From NCBI GenBank assembly GCA_024663395.1, contig JANFAH010000003.1:2914001-2978000 (forward strand): a stretch of 64,000 bases of DNA, in the 5' to 3' direction. The notes below the pieces were generated by a model. The model was not told the DNA's origin, ran no database searches, and saw nothing but the letters and a program-made list of their open reading frames with translations. Made by a program: the position numbers and the translations under genes. Below are positions 33,862 to 44,873 of the stretch, one piece after another (the first letter of the stretch is position 1; the number at the start of each line of letters is the position of its first letter). Origin of the DNA: Pisolithus tinctorius (taxonomy: Eukaryota; Basidiomycota; Agaricomycetes; Boletales; Pisolithaceae).

Positions 33862-34022
33862 CCGTATATCCAGTGTACTGCCCTATGATATGGAGACCGT
33901 TGTCACGGATGTATAAATTCGCGGACGTATTAAGATGGCATTAGCATTATGGCTAGGTTGATATCATTATGATCACGTGTCTGAAGGTGCGCACAAAATG
34001 TGAAATCTATACGACGAGGAGG

Positions 34023-34828
34023 TCAATGCTCGAGAACTTTGTCATAGTGTACGCCCTTGATATTCGCGCCACGCATGGAGGACTTTACGTTGTACAAGAA
34101 CTGCTCTCGATTCTTTCGGAGTTCCTCGGCTGCTTCTGCATAGAATATTGTGATAAGTGCGACCGGAGTAGACCAAGGGGGTGACATCTTACCCTTGTTC
34201 AGGGGATCGTCTGCATTCGGCTCCAGGAAAAGGTACTGCAGCCCGACCATGACCGAATTCAGATTTAGCACCGGCTTCCAATCTTCTCGCAGGATGTTCA
34301 GACAAACATTCCCCTCGAGGTCGACGTTTGGGTGGTATATCTGTGCGCCAGTGAGCGTTTGAACCGTGTAGGACAAATATACACGGCTACCGTTTGTAGA
34401 CACTTCACCTTTGGTGGTTCATGGGGATAGTTGCTATTGATGTTGAACGAGAAGTTGAAGGCTCCGCCCTGGTACATCCCTATGTTGCGTCAAAGGACAT
34501 TGTTTGATACGGTGGTTGCTACAACGAACCTTCATCGGGGGTAATGGTAAGAGTAAAGTTTAGGAGGTTGGTTGCGTCTGGGAAGTGAGTCTTCATCGTT
34601 GGTGGCAAGTCCAGCTCAGTAAGATCTTTAACGAGTCCCTGTCATTTGGTCTGCAGCCTCAATATATCGAGGCTTGACATGCCTTTCTGTACACGTATTT
34701 GGGCAGCGCTCGTCTTCGGCTTCTTCTTGGCCGCTGCATCCTCGTTCTTCTTCATACTCAAGATCTACGGGGATTAACGTTGGAGCCTGGGGTTAGATAG
34801 ACCATACTGTGGTTAATACCTTCAACAT
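34023..34828 (-). CDS. UBC12: NEDD8-conjugating enzyme UBC12
   Basis: UBC12 carries RUB1/NEDD8 from the E1 to cullins, activating SCF ligases. Exons on the minus strand: 34828..34820, 34764..34683, 34625..34530, 34479..34391, 34340..34193 and 34135..34023, 178 residues. The E1-docking N-terminus [18 protein letters not shown] is characteristic and needs the 9-nt first exon. Next come [29 protein letters not shown], the active-site segment [17 protein letters not shown] and [16 protein letters not shown]. Cys in GNVCLNI is the catalytic residue. Exon 2 joins exon 3 in frame only with a GC donor (AAAG|gcatgt). Confidence 0.92.
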
Positions 34829-34998
34829 AGTGATAGCTGGACAGGATGGGTGTGTGTGTTGTGTGTTGAGATGGGGGGAATCGATAATGCGACGGGAGCT
34901 GCCGACCACATGGCTTCGGCGTGTGTACAGGCCAACCAGTGGCAGCGCTCAACCGCAGATGGAGTGCTTTTTATTAGGAACTTGTCTGATTTCTCGTC

Positions 34999-36399
34999 AT
35001 GTCAAATCTCTCAGAGACTCTGCCAGTGATCGATGTCGACGTATTTCTTTCAGGAGACGGAACTTCACCACGTATCCAGGAGGAGTGCAGGAAGGTGAGA
35101 CCCCCCCTCTGGACGGCAGATTTGACCAGTTCAATGACCTGCCTCCCCGAAGGCAGCTGATGCCTTAATCACTTACGGCGCCTTGCTGCTGCATGACTCC
35201 CGGGTATCAGAGGATGATAACGATACCTTCCTCGATCTTATGGAAGACTACTTCGCCCAGCCGCTCGCTGATCTTGAGAGGGATCAGCGACCTGAGCTCT
35301 CGTACCAAGTTGGAGTCACGCTGGAAAACACAGAGAAACCAAAGTGCGCTGTGGACGAGTCATGCTTGGACGTCATCGCACGCCTCGACCCGTCAGAGCG
35401 TCCGTTGGACATCTCGGGTCATCAACCTGATCCCAAATGTCGTTTCTTTTGGAAAATGACCACGCCTCCTCCGTATAAAACGGATTATCCTGCGTTGAAT
35501 GCACCGAACGTCATCCCTCAGGCCCCTATGTTCAGCGACATATGGCAATCGGTCATGGAGAAGTGGGGGAAGTCCATGAAAGACGCGTATGCTGTGACAC
35601 CAATCGTACATATTTTTAAGAGTAAGCCCTGATTTGCAGTGTCGAGAACGTAGCCGAGATGGTTGCCCTTGGTCTTGGACTTCCGCGTCAAACCTTTAAG
35701 GATGCTGGAAAATACGGGTCCGCACCTCTTCGCCTTCTAGGTTTCCTTCAGTCACTTAACGGAGGATATTCAGTCCCCACCTTCTTGCACCGACAGCGTC
35801 CGACCTCGTGAAGTACGGCAAGAAAGACACGATACTTGCGGGTTTCCATACGGATCTTAACTGCCTCACTATTCATGGAAGGTCTCGATTTCCTGGTTTG
35901 AATATATGGGCTCGGAATACTGGGAGGCGCATACCTGTGCGCTTCCCTCCCACTGGTAGATTTTTACTAGTGCAGTCAGGGAAACAGATCGAGCACCTCA
36001 CGGCAGGTCTTATCAAAGCTGGTTACCACGAAGTTGTGGTTAATGATAACACCATCGAGGTGAGAGCTCGACGGTGATATGTACAGGCACAAGGCAACAT
36101 CAGCTCACGTTCGTTCTTAGACGATAGCCAAACGTAGGGTTAGCCATCCAAACCGTCCTCTCATTCGGATATCTTCGACATTCTTCTGGCACTTGTCTTC
36201 AGATTACAATCTTGCTCCTATCCCCAGCTTGCTTGGGCGTGCCAAGTCCCTCCATCCAACTGAGTCTGAAGCATCCTTGGAAAGTTTATACCCATCGATG
36301 AAAGTTGGAAAGCAGGTTCAGAAGTAAGACTCTTATCGAGATGCAATTACTTACTGAACCACCCTCAGTGAACTCAAGCATATCGCTCTGATGGTTTAA
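34999..36399 (+). CDS. 2-oxoglutarate/Fe(II)-dependent oxygenase, isopenicillin N synthase type
   Basis: Exons 34999..35094, 35153..35586, 35640..35740, 35797..36059, 36121..36323 and 36369..36399 give 375 residues. The DIOX_N region reads LPVIDVDVF, then ADALITYGALLLHDSRV. The catalytic jelly-roll has HTDLNCLTIHGRSRFPGL, which supplies His and Asp of the iron triad. The second His is in KAGYHEVVVND. Arg in the following RRVSHPNRPL may bind 2-oxoglutarate (Arg-x-Ser is partly kept as RISSTF). Intron 2 was placed at GC|gtatgc because this yields SMKDAVENVAEMVALGLGL. The substrate cannot be told from sequence; no biosynthetic cluster surrounds it. Confidence 0.8.
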
Positions 36400-36559
36400 A
36401 GCTGTTCTCAGCCGTCGGAATAGTAGACCCCTTTTCAGAAGTTTAACTGACCAGTAATACCCGTATATATGTATGTCTAAATGAAGCTGGATTCATGACG
36501 AGGTGATGTAAATACGCGCGATACATTACAAGGCAACTCCGACCAATTTCCACCGAAAC

Positions 36560-38190
36560 GGGGCATCCGAACATACAGAGAAAACTTGGCAGTTTGGCGA
36601 GCATTTCTTCCTACTGCCCATCAGGGTCGGTTACTATCCGCGGTTATTTTAAGTATGACAATTTGCAAGTACACCGTTGGGCCCCAACTTACGCACCAGC
36701 AACCGAACACACCAGAGTAAACATTTTGCTTGCCATCCCGAGGGTGCGGAGGATTTCGACACTGCGTTTCCTTGGTGCGACAGGTTTGATGAGTAGCATG
36801 ATACTGTTACCCACCAGGGAAAGACGGCGTCTCAGAGACTCCCAACCAAGTGCGCCATTTGTCCGTGGGTTCTCCTTCAATATCCTTTCGGCTACAATGC
36901 AGGTAACGTCTGGCCCCTCGCGGTCGGTTCCTTTGATGGGGCGTAGCTGAAATGTTGCTTCAGGTGGGCGAGAACAGGAGAGAAATTGTTCTGGAGATGA
37001 TGGAAACAATGTCGTTGGATGTAGTCGGAGATAACCAGCGTGTGACGCAGGATCAAGCTCGCACAGGACCTTGTGTTATCGTCATGGTGGTGAATGTACC
37101 TCAGAGTTACACAGGGAGGGTCACGAAGAATGACCCTCACCTGCGCTGTGAGGAACAACTCGTGGGATTCACCCGCAAGGTGCCCCTGAGCCAAGGAAAT
37201 ACGAGTCTTGTAAGTCTCGTTATCGGATAAGGAAATGGTCATCCGCGCATTCGTTGAGGAATGAGCGACATCAGTAGATGAGTGGGGTGTTCCTGAGCTG
37301 CTGAGCGGAATAGCTCAGTAGTATCGGCGAACCACTTGTGGTCGTCTTCTAAAACGGATTGAAGATAATATACCATTTTTCGAGTCAAGGACGATGCTGC
37401 GTTCTACGAAAACAAGGTTCATGTCGGGGTGGCGATGACGCTTTGCGAGGATAACGAAAAGGATTCAACACCGAGTTCATACGACAAGTAGCTGACGAAG
37501 CCTCCCCAGCAAGGAACATTGAAAGCGACGCCTTTCTTTTGTTCATGAAACCCGCTAGCCACAACCACATATCTTGAGATCCCAAAGAGACACGCGAACA
37601 GGATCCCCCCAATTGCGAATGGAGAAAGTTGTTACCAATGGAATAAGTAATGTGGCGCAGCTCCATATGCAGGCAACCGATGGTGGTATAGCGACCGGGT
37701 GGGGCAGTTGACTCCAGTATCACCAATGGTAACTCATCGTTGGTGACGTCGAGAAGTTCGCATGCCGTCATGCATGTAAACCAGGGAGACCTGTGAGCGC
37801 GGTCCACAAAATAGAGCGGTGGCTCGAGATGAATGGTGGACGTAGATTGGACCACGGCGAATCGAAAACAGCGGATACCTTGCTGTCCTAAGATAGGAGG
37901 GTACGGTTACGGGCAACGTGTGAGACGTCAAAAGTTGAATCTGGTTCCTCCGGGTCCTCGTTACCGCTAAGTTCGGCATGCAGAGAGTAGTACCGCACTG
38001 CTTCTACGGCGCCGACTCCCTCGAAAATGACTGTACCTGTACGCTCCAGAACAGACATCTGACCATGTTTGGCGAGGGGTAATCTCTTCACTTTCGCACC
38101 ATACTGACTAGCCAGACTTTGGAGACCAAGGCAGACACCGAAACAGAAAGTTGGCACCAGAATCTCGTGAGTCTAACAAAACCATTCAAG
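36560..38190 (-). pseudogene. Decayed aminodeoxychorismate (PABA) synthase
   Basis: The minus strand carries, in correct order, pieces of the bifunctional PabA-PabB enzyme that makes the folate precursor PABA. The glutamine amidotransferase part has FGVCLGLQSLASQYGAKV with the nucleophile Cys, but the start of this domain (the GPGPGSP region) is absent, and the conserved RYHSL reads RYYSL. The chorismate part shows ELPLVILESTAPPGRYT, then in another frame PCWGGFVSYLSYELGVES, then RISLAQGHLAGESHELFLTA, then RPIKGT. The block that should follow (ENLMIVDLIRHDL to the lid loop) is deleted, so RPIKGT is only about 65 residues from APRKRSVEILRTL. A frameshift precedes NVYSGVFG, and TAG stands where the final WEEM motif has Trp. 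Not all shifts need be lesions, but introns cannot explain the deletion. Confidence 0.8.
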
Positions 38191-38353
38191 CAGTGAGGAT
38201 ATGATAGGGAGAGTTCAAGGAAATGACACGATCCTGGGTGTACTTGCCAGCAACTTGTGCCCTCAGATTCAAGGAAGGCTGAGATGCTTTTCTAGGTAAA
38301 TCGACCCCCCGGACCTCCCTTGATAACTGTACGAGCGAGTGCAACGATTGTGC

Positions 38354-41300
38354 ATGGCAGCCAGCAGCGACGGCCGACAACAAAACTTGTTTCAAAAGGT
38401 AAGTGGGATGCTTTCCTGTCGCGTGTTCTGTGCGTAGTTCATTTTCACCCGTAGCTGAAACCACTATGCGTGCCTCTGTTAGAAAAGTCGCAGCTAACAC
38501 CCGTCAACGTCCCTACCGTCCTTCACTTACTGTCCGATCTTGAGAATACGTTGCATCGCGAATCTGAACGCCAACTATCGACTTCGCTGGCGTCTTATGT
38601 ATTCTATCCCATATCGACGATACTGCGACGAAATGCACTAGCACAAATCCCCGATCGCGTACTGGAGCGAGTGCTCAACGTACTCACAGTTCTCTGCGAA
38701 TCCTGGTGGTGGGACTGCGAGTTAGAAGTATGGACCCAGCTCTTTATGCTCTCTAGCTCTATACTCGGTAGCCTGGAGGGCAAGGGGAAAGACAAGCTCA
38801 GAAGTGATGAAACCAGGGAAGCTGCGGCGATGTGTTTGCTAGCACTAACGCATGAACGAGACAACTCGGAACCGCCTCCCGGAGCCGCAGAAGGACTATT
38901 TTCTGCACGCGTAGCATTGCTGCAAGGTCACACTCAATCCGCGAAGTTCATACCTGTTCTCGGCCAGACCATTGATTCCCTCTTAACCACGTCCAAATCT
39001 CGTCACAGACCCCTTCAGCACGTTTCTCTTCAGCTGTTGGATGTGATAATTAGGGTTTATGCTCCTAACCGCCTCGTGGCGTCAGTGCTACCTGGCGTCG
39101 TTAGCACCATGTCCAGGGTTGCTCTGGGTACACAAGAAAACAAAGGGTGGGCGAACGGTGACATCGTTGCAGGTGCACTGCTCGTCATGCAGAATACGGT
39201 AGCCATATCTATAGGAGACGCAGTGTGTATCGCCGATGGCGCGGTGCGCAGCTTCGTTGTCCTTGAGGACCTGGTGCATCTGAGTTGCTCCCCGAATCCA
39301 ACGAAGGATACAACAGGGGCGTCCTACCTCATCACTCGTACGCCTAGTTGGTTACATGCTTCTGCGTCTCAACTGCATATCGCGTTGAATGCCTTGACGC
39401 CACTGGTTTATCATCCAACGGCCGTGGCTCTAATAGCGCTCGCGAACATGGCGAAAGAGATCCTCTCGACCACATCTTTGACCCTTCCCCAGTCGCAGCC
39501 ACTTCTACTATCCTGGCTACTATCCCTTTCTAACTCATCGTACCCCAGGGTTGCCGACGCTGCCTACACGTCTTTGCTGCACGTCCTCACTGGCAGTCCA
39601 GCAAATGTGCGCCAGGTTCTGCTTCAGACTTTGATGCACATATCCAAAGAGTGTATGATCTCCCTGCCGGTTTCTATCGCCTCTCAGGCAGATGCTCGAA
39701 TAGAACATATCGCTGGACACGTGGAAGTAATTTGCCGCCTTGCCGTGTCGACGTCTGATATCCCTAAAGATATTGGACTGTCTTCTATCTCTGGTACTCT
39801 GCATTATATTTTGGGGCCTGGTGGAGGTATTGAAAAATGGGGGTGGACTCTTTTGTCGGTTCTCCAATTCAAACCTCCTCCCGTCAGTATCAATCCGGTC
39901 TCCATATCACAACTTCTTTTGGAGGGGAATCCAGATACTATTGAGAGAGTCACATTCCCGGAAGTTACACTGAAGAATGCCATTTCTAGATCTGCAACCG
40001 ACTCCCTTGCGAGCATGTTCCGTGCTCTGGGCCGTGCAAGCGGAGATCACTGCCTATATGCTGTGGAGTGGTTCGTGAAGCTTGGCCTCCACTCCAAATC
40101 CAGTGCTGCTGCGTCGTCACTGTGGTGCGCGGTTAGACTGCTGGAGGGGGTTAGTGGCATACCTTTAACCAGCGATGGATTACAAAACCAGGGCGTGACG
40201 AGCTACAGCAAGCATCTGGAGAAGTTCATCAGGGGCCTAACTCGGGAGGTTGCAGAGCTATGGACTGTGGAGCCTGTGGATCCAAGCACAGCACCGTCAG
40301 ATGTGCGTGAAGGCGACGAGCTTTCCCCCCGAACAGAAGTTGTGAAGGGAGTGAAGGAAATAAGAGTAACCCTCGACATCGTGGAACCACGTCCGCCAAC
40401 GACGCCAACAGCCGACGATCAATTGCTACTGCACCGAGCGTTTTGTCTGCAGCTCCTTGCGCTAGGTGCAGGCATTCTGCAAGCTCGGTTCACGGGGTTG
40501 CTTATCCACGTCATCTATCCTGTCTTACATTCAATAATATCTCCTAACCATCACTGTTCCCTGAGCGGCATGGCAGCTCTCGCCTTCATTGCAAATGCTA
40601 CGTCCTACGCATCGCCAGGAAGCCTTTTACTGTCTCACTTTGATTATGCACTCGACGGAGTGTCGCGTCGTCTCAATCGCAGATGGTTTGACGTGGACGC
40701 TACGAAGGTTCTGGCGGTCCTAGTGCGCTTGGTTGGCAGTGACATCGTGGAAAAAGCGGGCGACGTTGTAGAGGAATGTTTTGACCGACTTGATGAATAT
40801 CACGGTTACGAAGTCATCGTAGAAGGCCTGATGGAGGTACTTGGAGAAGTTGTTAAGGCTATCGAAGCGGACGAACCACATGTCCGTGACGAGGTTGCGG
40901 AAGATAACTCGCAAATGGCCCACGATCTCCAACCACTATATGAATGGATCACCCATCGTAATGATCCTCTACTTGATAGCGATCACACGGACTACGGCCC
41001 TGCGCCACGCCGAGCGTGGCGCGACCTCGGACATGACGAAGGTGGACAAGGCGAACCGCAGATCGGTGATGATCAACGCGAGGAAGATCCCGCTGAGCAA
41101 GCGCTGACATCAGTGCAATCTCTCACCAAGCAGATGGTTTCACGTTCGATCCATTTTCTAACCTACGGTTCACCAGTTATCCGCGCACGCATTCTGTCAC
41201 TTCTGACATCTGCAACACCTGTCATGCCTGAATCAGCACTCCTTCCCTCGATCCATCAAGCTTGGCCGTTTATTTTGAACCGCCTTAACGACCAGGAGTT

Positions 41301-41796
41301 GTTTGTTGTCAGTGCAACAGCAGAGCTGATTGAAGCACTGGCCACCCATGTGGGCAGCTTCATGGGTCGCAGAATCTGGGACGACATCTGGCCCCGTTTT
41401 CACGCCATCCTCAAAAAGCTCGAAACTACTGACGGACAAAGCGCTTTGGCTCGGAGAGGTTACGGCGCTGTGGGCACCGACTCGGCCTACACCAACTCTC
41501 ACCGGTTGTATCGGTCAATTATTAAAACGATGACCGCCGCCGTGAACGGAGTTTATATGCAAGATGGAGCTGGGTGGGACGTTATCTTGGCTTTTAGGCG
41601 TTTCTTACACCGCGGAGCACATACGGAGCTACAGATGTGGGCGAGGGAATTATACGCGACGCTCAGCAAGGGCAACGAGGATGCCGTATGGCTAGCGCTT
41701 ATGGCTACGTCAGGCCGTCTAACGGGCGATGTTGCTTTTTTAAGAGAAGTCAGGTGGGACATCAATGACAATATATTGTTGCTACTGAATGAGTAG
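38354..41796 (+). CDS. TTI1: TEL2-interacting protein 1 (TTT complex)
   Basis: TTI1, with TEL2 and TTI2, is the HSP90-linked chaperone that stabilises the PIKK kinases (TOR, ATM/TEL1, ATR/MEC1). A 45-nt first exon (38354..38398, MAASSDGRQQNLFQK) joins the main exon 38455..41796, giving 1,128 residues. The opening LKPLCVPLLE, then FYPISTILRRN and VLTVLCESWWWDCEL, are typical. The rest is an all-helical HEAT-repeat solenoid. Near the C-terminus are SRSIHFLTYGSPVIRARILS and LNDQELFVVSATAELIEAL, also characteristic. One huge exon in such an intron-rich window is unusual. The ATG at 38354 was preferred because it supplies the conserved first helix. Confidence 0.87.
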
Positions 41797-41817
41797 CCTT
41801 TCTGCGTGGCGAGCGAG

Positions 41818-43173
41818 TCACACAATCGTAGTTGGAAAGTGCCGTCGGATGTGTATTCCGGCTTCCTGAAAGAGTCGAGCAGAGTCCTCATCACTGCGTG
41901 AAGGGTCGTAAGTACCCATCGATTAATGCTAAAACGGCACGCTTACACCTTATAACTCAGGTGATAGACTACCTCCTTGACGCCGCTCTGAATGATCTTT
42001 ATTGTACATTTCAAGCACGGACATCTGGGGAAAAACAATGGCAGCTGACGAATAAATAGGCGGGCGATAAACTTACGTGTTACAATAAAGAATAGCGTTC
42101 GGCCCTACTCGGTCTCTACCTGCCTCGAGGAGAGCATTTTCCTCAGCGTGCAAACAGAGACAGTCAGTGCCGTTAGCAATTGAAACGCCATTGCAGTGCG
42201 CACAACCGCCTAGATTCATATTCGGAGCATGTATTTCTTATCAATTCTAATCAGTAGCCCGGCTTACCTTCATTGCAATTTTTCACACCACGTGGAGTGC
42301 CGTTGTACCTCCAACCTCGAGTTCGGGGGGCGTATGGCATTAAAGAACGTTAAACACCTACCCGGTGGCTACGATGCGGTTGTCCCGCACTAAGATAGCT
42401 CCAACCCTGCGCTTCATGCAGTTTGAGCGTTGTGATGCTAAATCCGCAAGCGTCTGGGAACGTGGTTAATAAATCCGAAGAAGCACCTAGGGACATTCCA
42501 TGCCATGAAGTAGCTGTCCCATCGGGGCCGTAGCCGTTCTGTGCTGAGAACGTTGATGGAGTCGAGGTGGCTATAAAGATCCGGAACTGTCTGAAACGTG
42601 TTGAGAACGTTGACCTTCACAAATGGGCGTATGGCATGAAGTCCCAACGTGCCAAAAACGCGATCGTCATCTTGGCGGACAAATTCCTCCAGTGAAAGGG
42701 GATTTCGGCTATCGCTCGAATCAGATAGGCTGTCCACAGGCTCGGCCGGATCCTCACTCAAAACCGTGGCGACGGTATCGCTGCAATAACGGCGCGTCCA
42801 CTTTGATAAGCAGGAAAAAAGGTCTCTTTATGAAGGGACTAATTAGCTCCAATGAGGTCAAGTCCACGGTGACAAAGTTGGACTGCCAGTGTCGGGTAAC
42901 ATATTCTAGGAGTTCACCCGGGGTGGCAAACACTGTGCCTGGTGGGGAGCACTGTGCATTACAGACGCCATTGGTTTCCTTGGTTTGGGCGTCTATCTGA
43001 GGCTCTGCACGACGTTGATATCACGTAGTAGCGTCGATGGATACCTATAACTGACCTCGATTTGCGCCGAGTATTTCGGTTGCAAGGTGCACGGCGATGA
43101 ATCCTTTCGATATTAGGTAGTCCTCAACGACGGACCTGCCTGCGCAGCGAGTGCCTACGATGGCAATGAACAT
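41818..43173 (-). CDS. DCD1: Deoxycytidylate (dCMP) deaminase
   Basis: DCD1 deaminates dCMP to dUMP, feeding dTMP synthesis. Exons on the minus strand: 43173..43056, 43004..42758, 42708..42504, 42453..42362, 42308..42268, 42209..42077, 42024..41947 and 41893..41818, 329 residues. The N-terminal half is a P-loop-like nucleotide kinase fold, as in other fungi: MFIAIVGTRCAGRSVVEDYL. The catalytic half has RSNCMKRRVGAILVRDN, GYNGTPRGVKNCNEGG, the zinc/proton-shuttle motif CLHAEENALLEAGRDRVG and CPCLKCTIKIIQSGVKEVV. The exon 3 end is ambiguous: a GC donor at 42503 gives the conserved YFMTLADLA, while a GT donor at 42494 would add three residues. Confidence 0.9.
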
Positions 43174-43341
43174 GGATGGAAGATGAGAACCTCAAGAAGC
43201 TACACGATGGTTCTACACCCATGTAGGGTTTGTGTAGTTGCTTGTCAATTGCGAGTACAAACATCCGCTATCGTAATTCCCACACCGAAAATACACAAGT
43301 CGCAGAAAACCCGCATACTTCATAGCTTGATAGGAGTGCGG

Positions 43342-44376
43342 CTAAAGTTTTTGGGTAACTATCCGCTCCTCATTGGAAGTGAGAATCAAACGGCTCTTCC
43401 GTGAAGGCAGCTGAGAAGGTTGAATTTTCGGCTTGGATTCTTTTCTCGCTCGAAACCTTTGCTCCTTCGCTGCTTTGATGTCTTTTGGTATACTGGTACG
43501 TAGCTGCTTAATATGGGTGGGGATAAGTTGCCGTTGAGATGATTCTGATGACGAAAGCCACGGGGCAACAAGGTCGGGGATACTGTCCAAAATATCCCTA
43601 ATTGATGCAAGAATGGGGTGATTCTTCTGTATACAATCAAAAGGCGTTAATGCTAAGGAACAGAGCGATAGATGATACACACGTGAATGCCGATGACCGC
43701 TGCCGTTCGTAAGCCGAGAGCCCGTGCAAGCACTGACTCTGACCCTTTGGGCAAAGGAACTAGTTTGACCTTAGTTGTTGACTCTCCTTTTGCAATAGAG
43801 AGCGAATTATAAGACGCCACTAGATGAGGAATGTGTTCCACCAGTATGGGTGGATTAACGTCGCCAGCACATGCAAAAACAACACGAAGTTCGGAACATG
43901 GTTCTTGCGAAATGGCGGGCCGTCCGGGAGCATTTACAGTTGTAAGCCTCCGTGCAGATCGAATCTGACGTTCAAGCGCTCGGGTTATTTGATTGATTCC
44001 AAATACCAGAGCCAGACTTGGAGACGCTAGGTCAGCTATTTGAAGAGTGCGTTCTTGGCGATGAGGCTCCCCGCCTCCGTCAGGCTGGGGAGTGCTTTGC
44101 GTCGACATGGACGCAGCGCTTGTCCGGACCTTTCCCGAGCGCCGACGAGGTAATGGTTCTAGGCATGTCAGGAGGCGCGCCAGACAAAGGTTTTGCAGGT
44201 TTACCGGGACGGACGGCCTTGGGAAGGTGAGATCAAGGACCGCGTGATGAAAATGAGGCAGACCATTTAACTCGAAAGGGGTTCTCCAACACGCTTTTAA
44301 ATGCCGATTTCCGTTCTAACGCAAGGCGGGCCTTGGCGCGGTTCGAGAAGTTATTTTGCACACGGGTGGCAGCCAT
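43342..44376 (-). CDS. RNase P/MRP subunit, POP3-like (L7Ae fold)
   Basis: Exons on the minus strand: 44376..44264, 44217..43683 and 43626..43342, 310 residues. The N-terminus has FKSVLENPFRVKW followed after splicing by PSVPVNLQNLCLARLL. The central domain SLALVFGINQITRALERQI, then VVFACAGDVNPPILVEHIPH and GSESVLARALGLRTAAVIGI, looks like the L7Ae/POP3 fold that binds RNase P RNA. The C-terminal 95 residues are basic. The POP3 assignment rests on the order of these motifs and is moderate; an unrelated L7Ae-like protein cannot be excluded. Confidence 0.62.
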
Positions 44377-44873
44377 CTGATAGCAGGTTATCGTTGAGAG
44401 CGCCTAGTAATGAGCAAGAATAACTAAGCGCAAGCTCATGCGGTAGCTGTACGTAATAAGCGTGACACATCACAGGCGCGCGCCTGCCTGATTGGTCAGT
44501 ACTCCTTCCACTCATTCAGTTTGGTCAAACTCAAGATTATCTGGAACCCCGTGAGTCCTCGGATAGTCGGCTTCTATTCTTTGATGCCTGAAACGCAGTG
44601 GTAGCGCTCCTCTCGCATTCTTCAGTGAGACGATGGCATATCGAGGCTCTTCTCTGGCCATGTATTGCAATTCCCGATTATGTACGGCCGTCGATACCGG
44701 TTGTCTTCCCAGTCGCACACTTCAGTCCGTCTCGCCCACTGCTATTTAGGATAGAACAGGGCGTTGCATCCCTGCCGTCACTTCGGATATCATCCGATAA
44801 ATTTTCAATCTAGATAAACCTCCCAGGAGGCTACTTCGCCCACTTTCCTTTTCCTATTCACGCGTCCAACGAG
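44377..44873. promoter_or_regulatory. Divergent intergenic region, POP3-like / amidase
   Basis: About 500 bases lie between two divergent start codons, so they should hold both promoters. I see no RNA gene and no supported coding frame. Confidence 0.45.

Noticed and set aside
36594..36950. Plus-strand frame with VTIRGYFKYDN, which resembles a chorismate-enzyme motif
   Set aside because: The real PABA-synthase remnants in this interval are on the minus strand; the resemblance on the plus strand is coincidental and isolated.
37300..37340. Sequence gcggaatagctcagtagtatcgg resembling a tRNA 5' half
   Set aside because: No matching acceptor or T-arm follows; it lies in the decayed PABA synthase.
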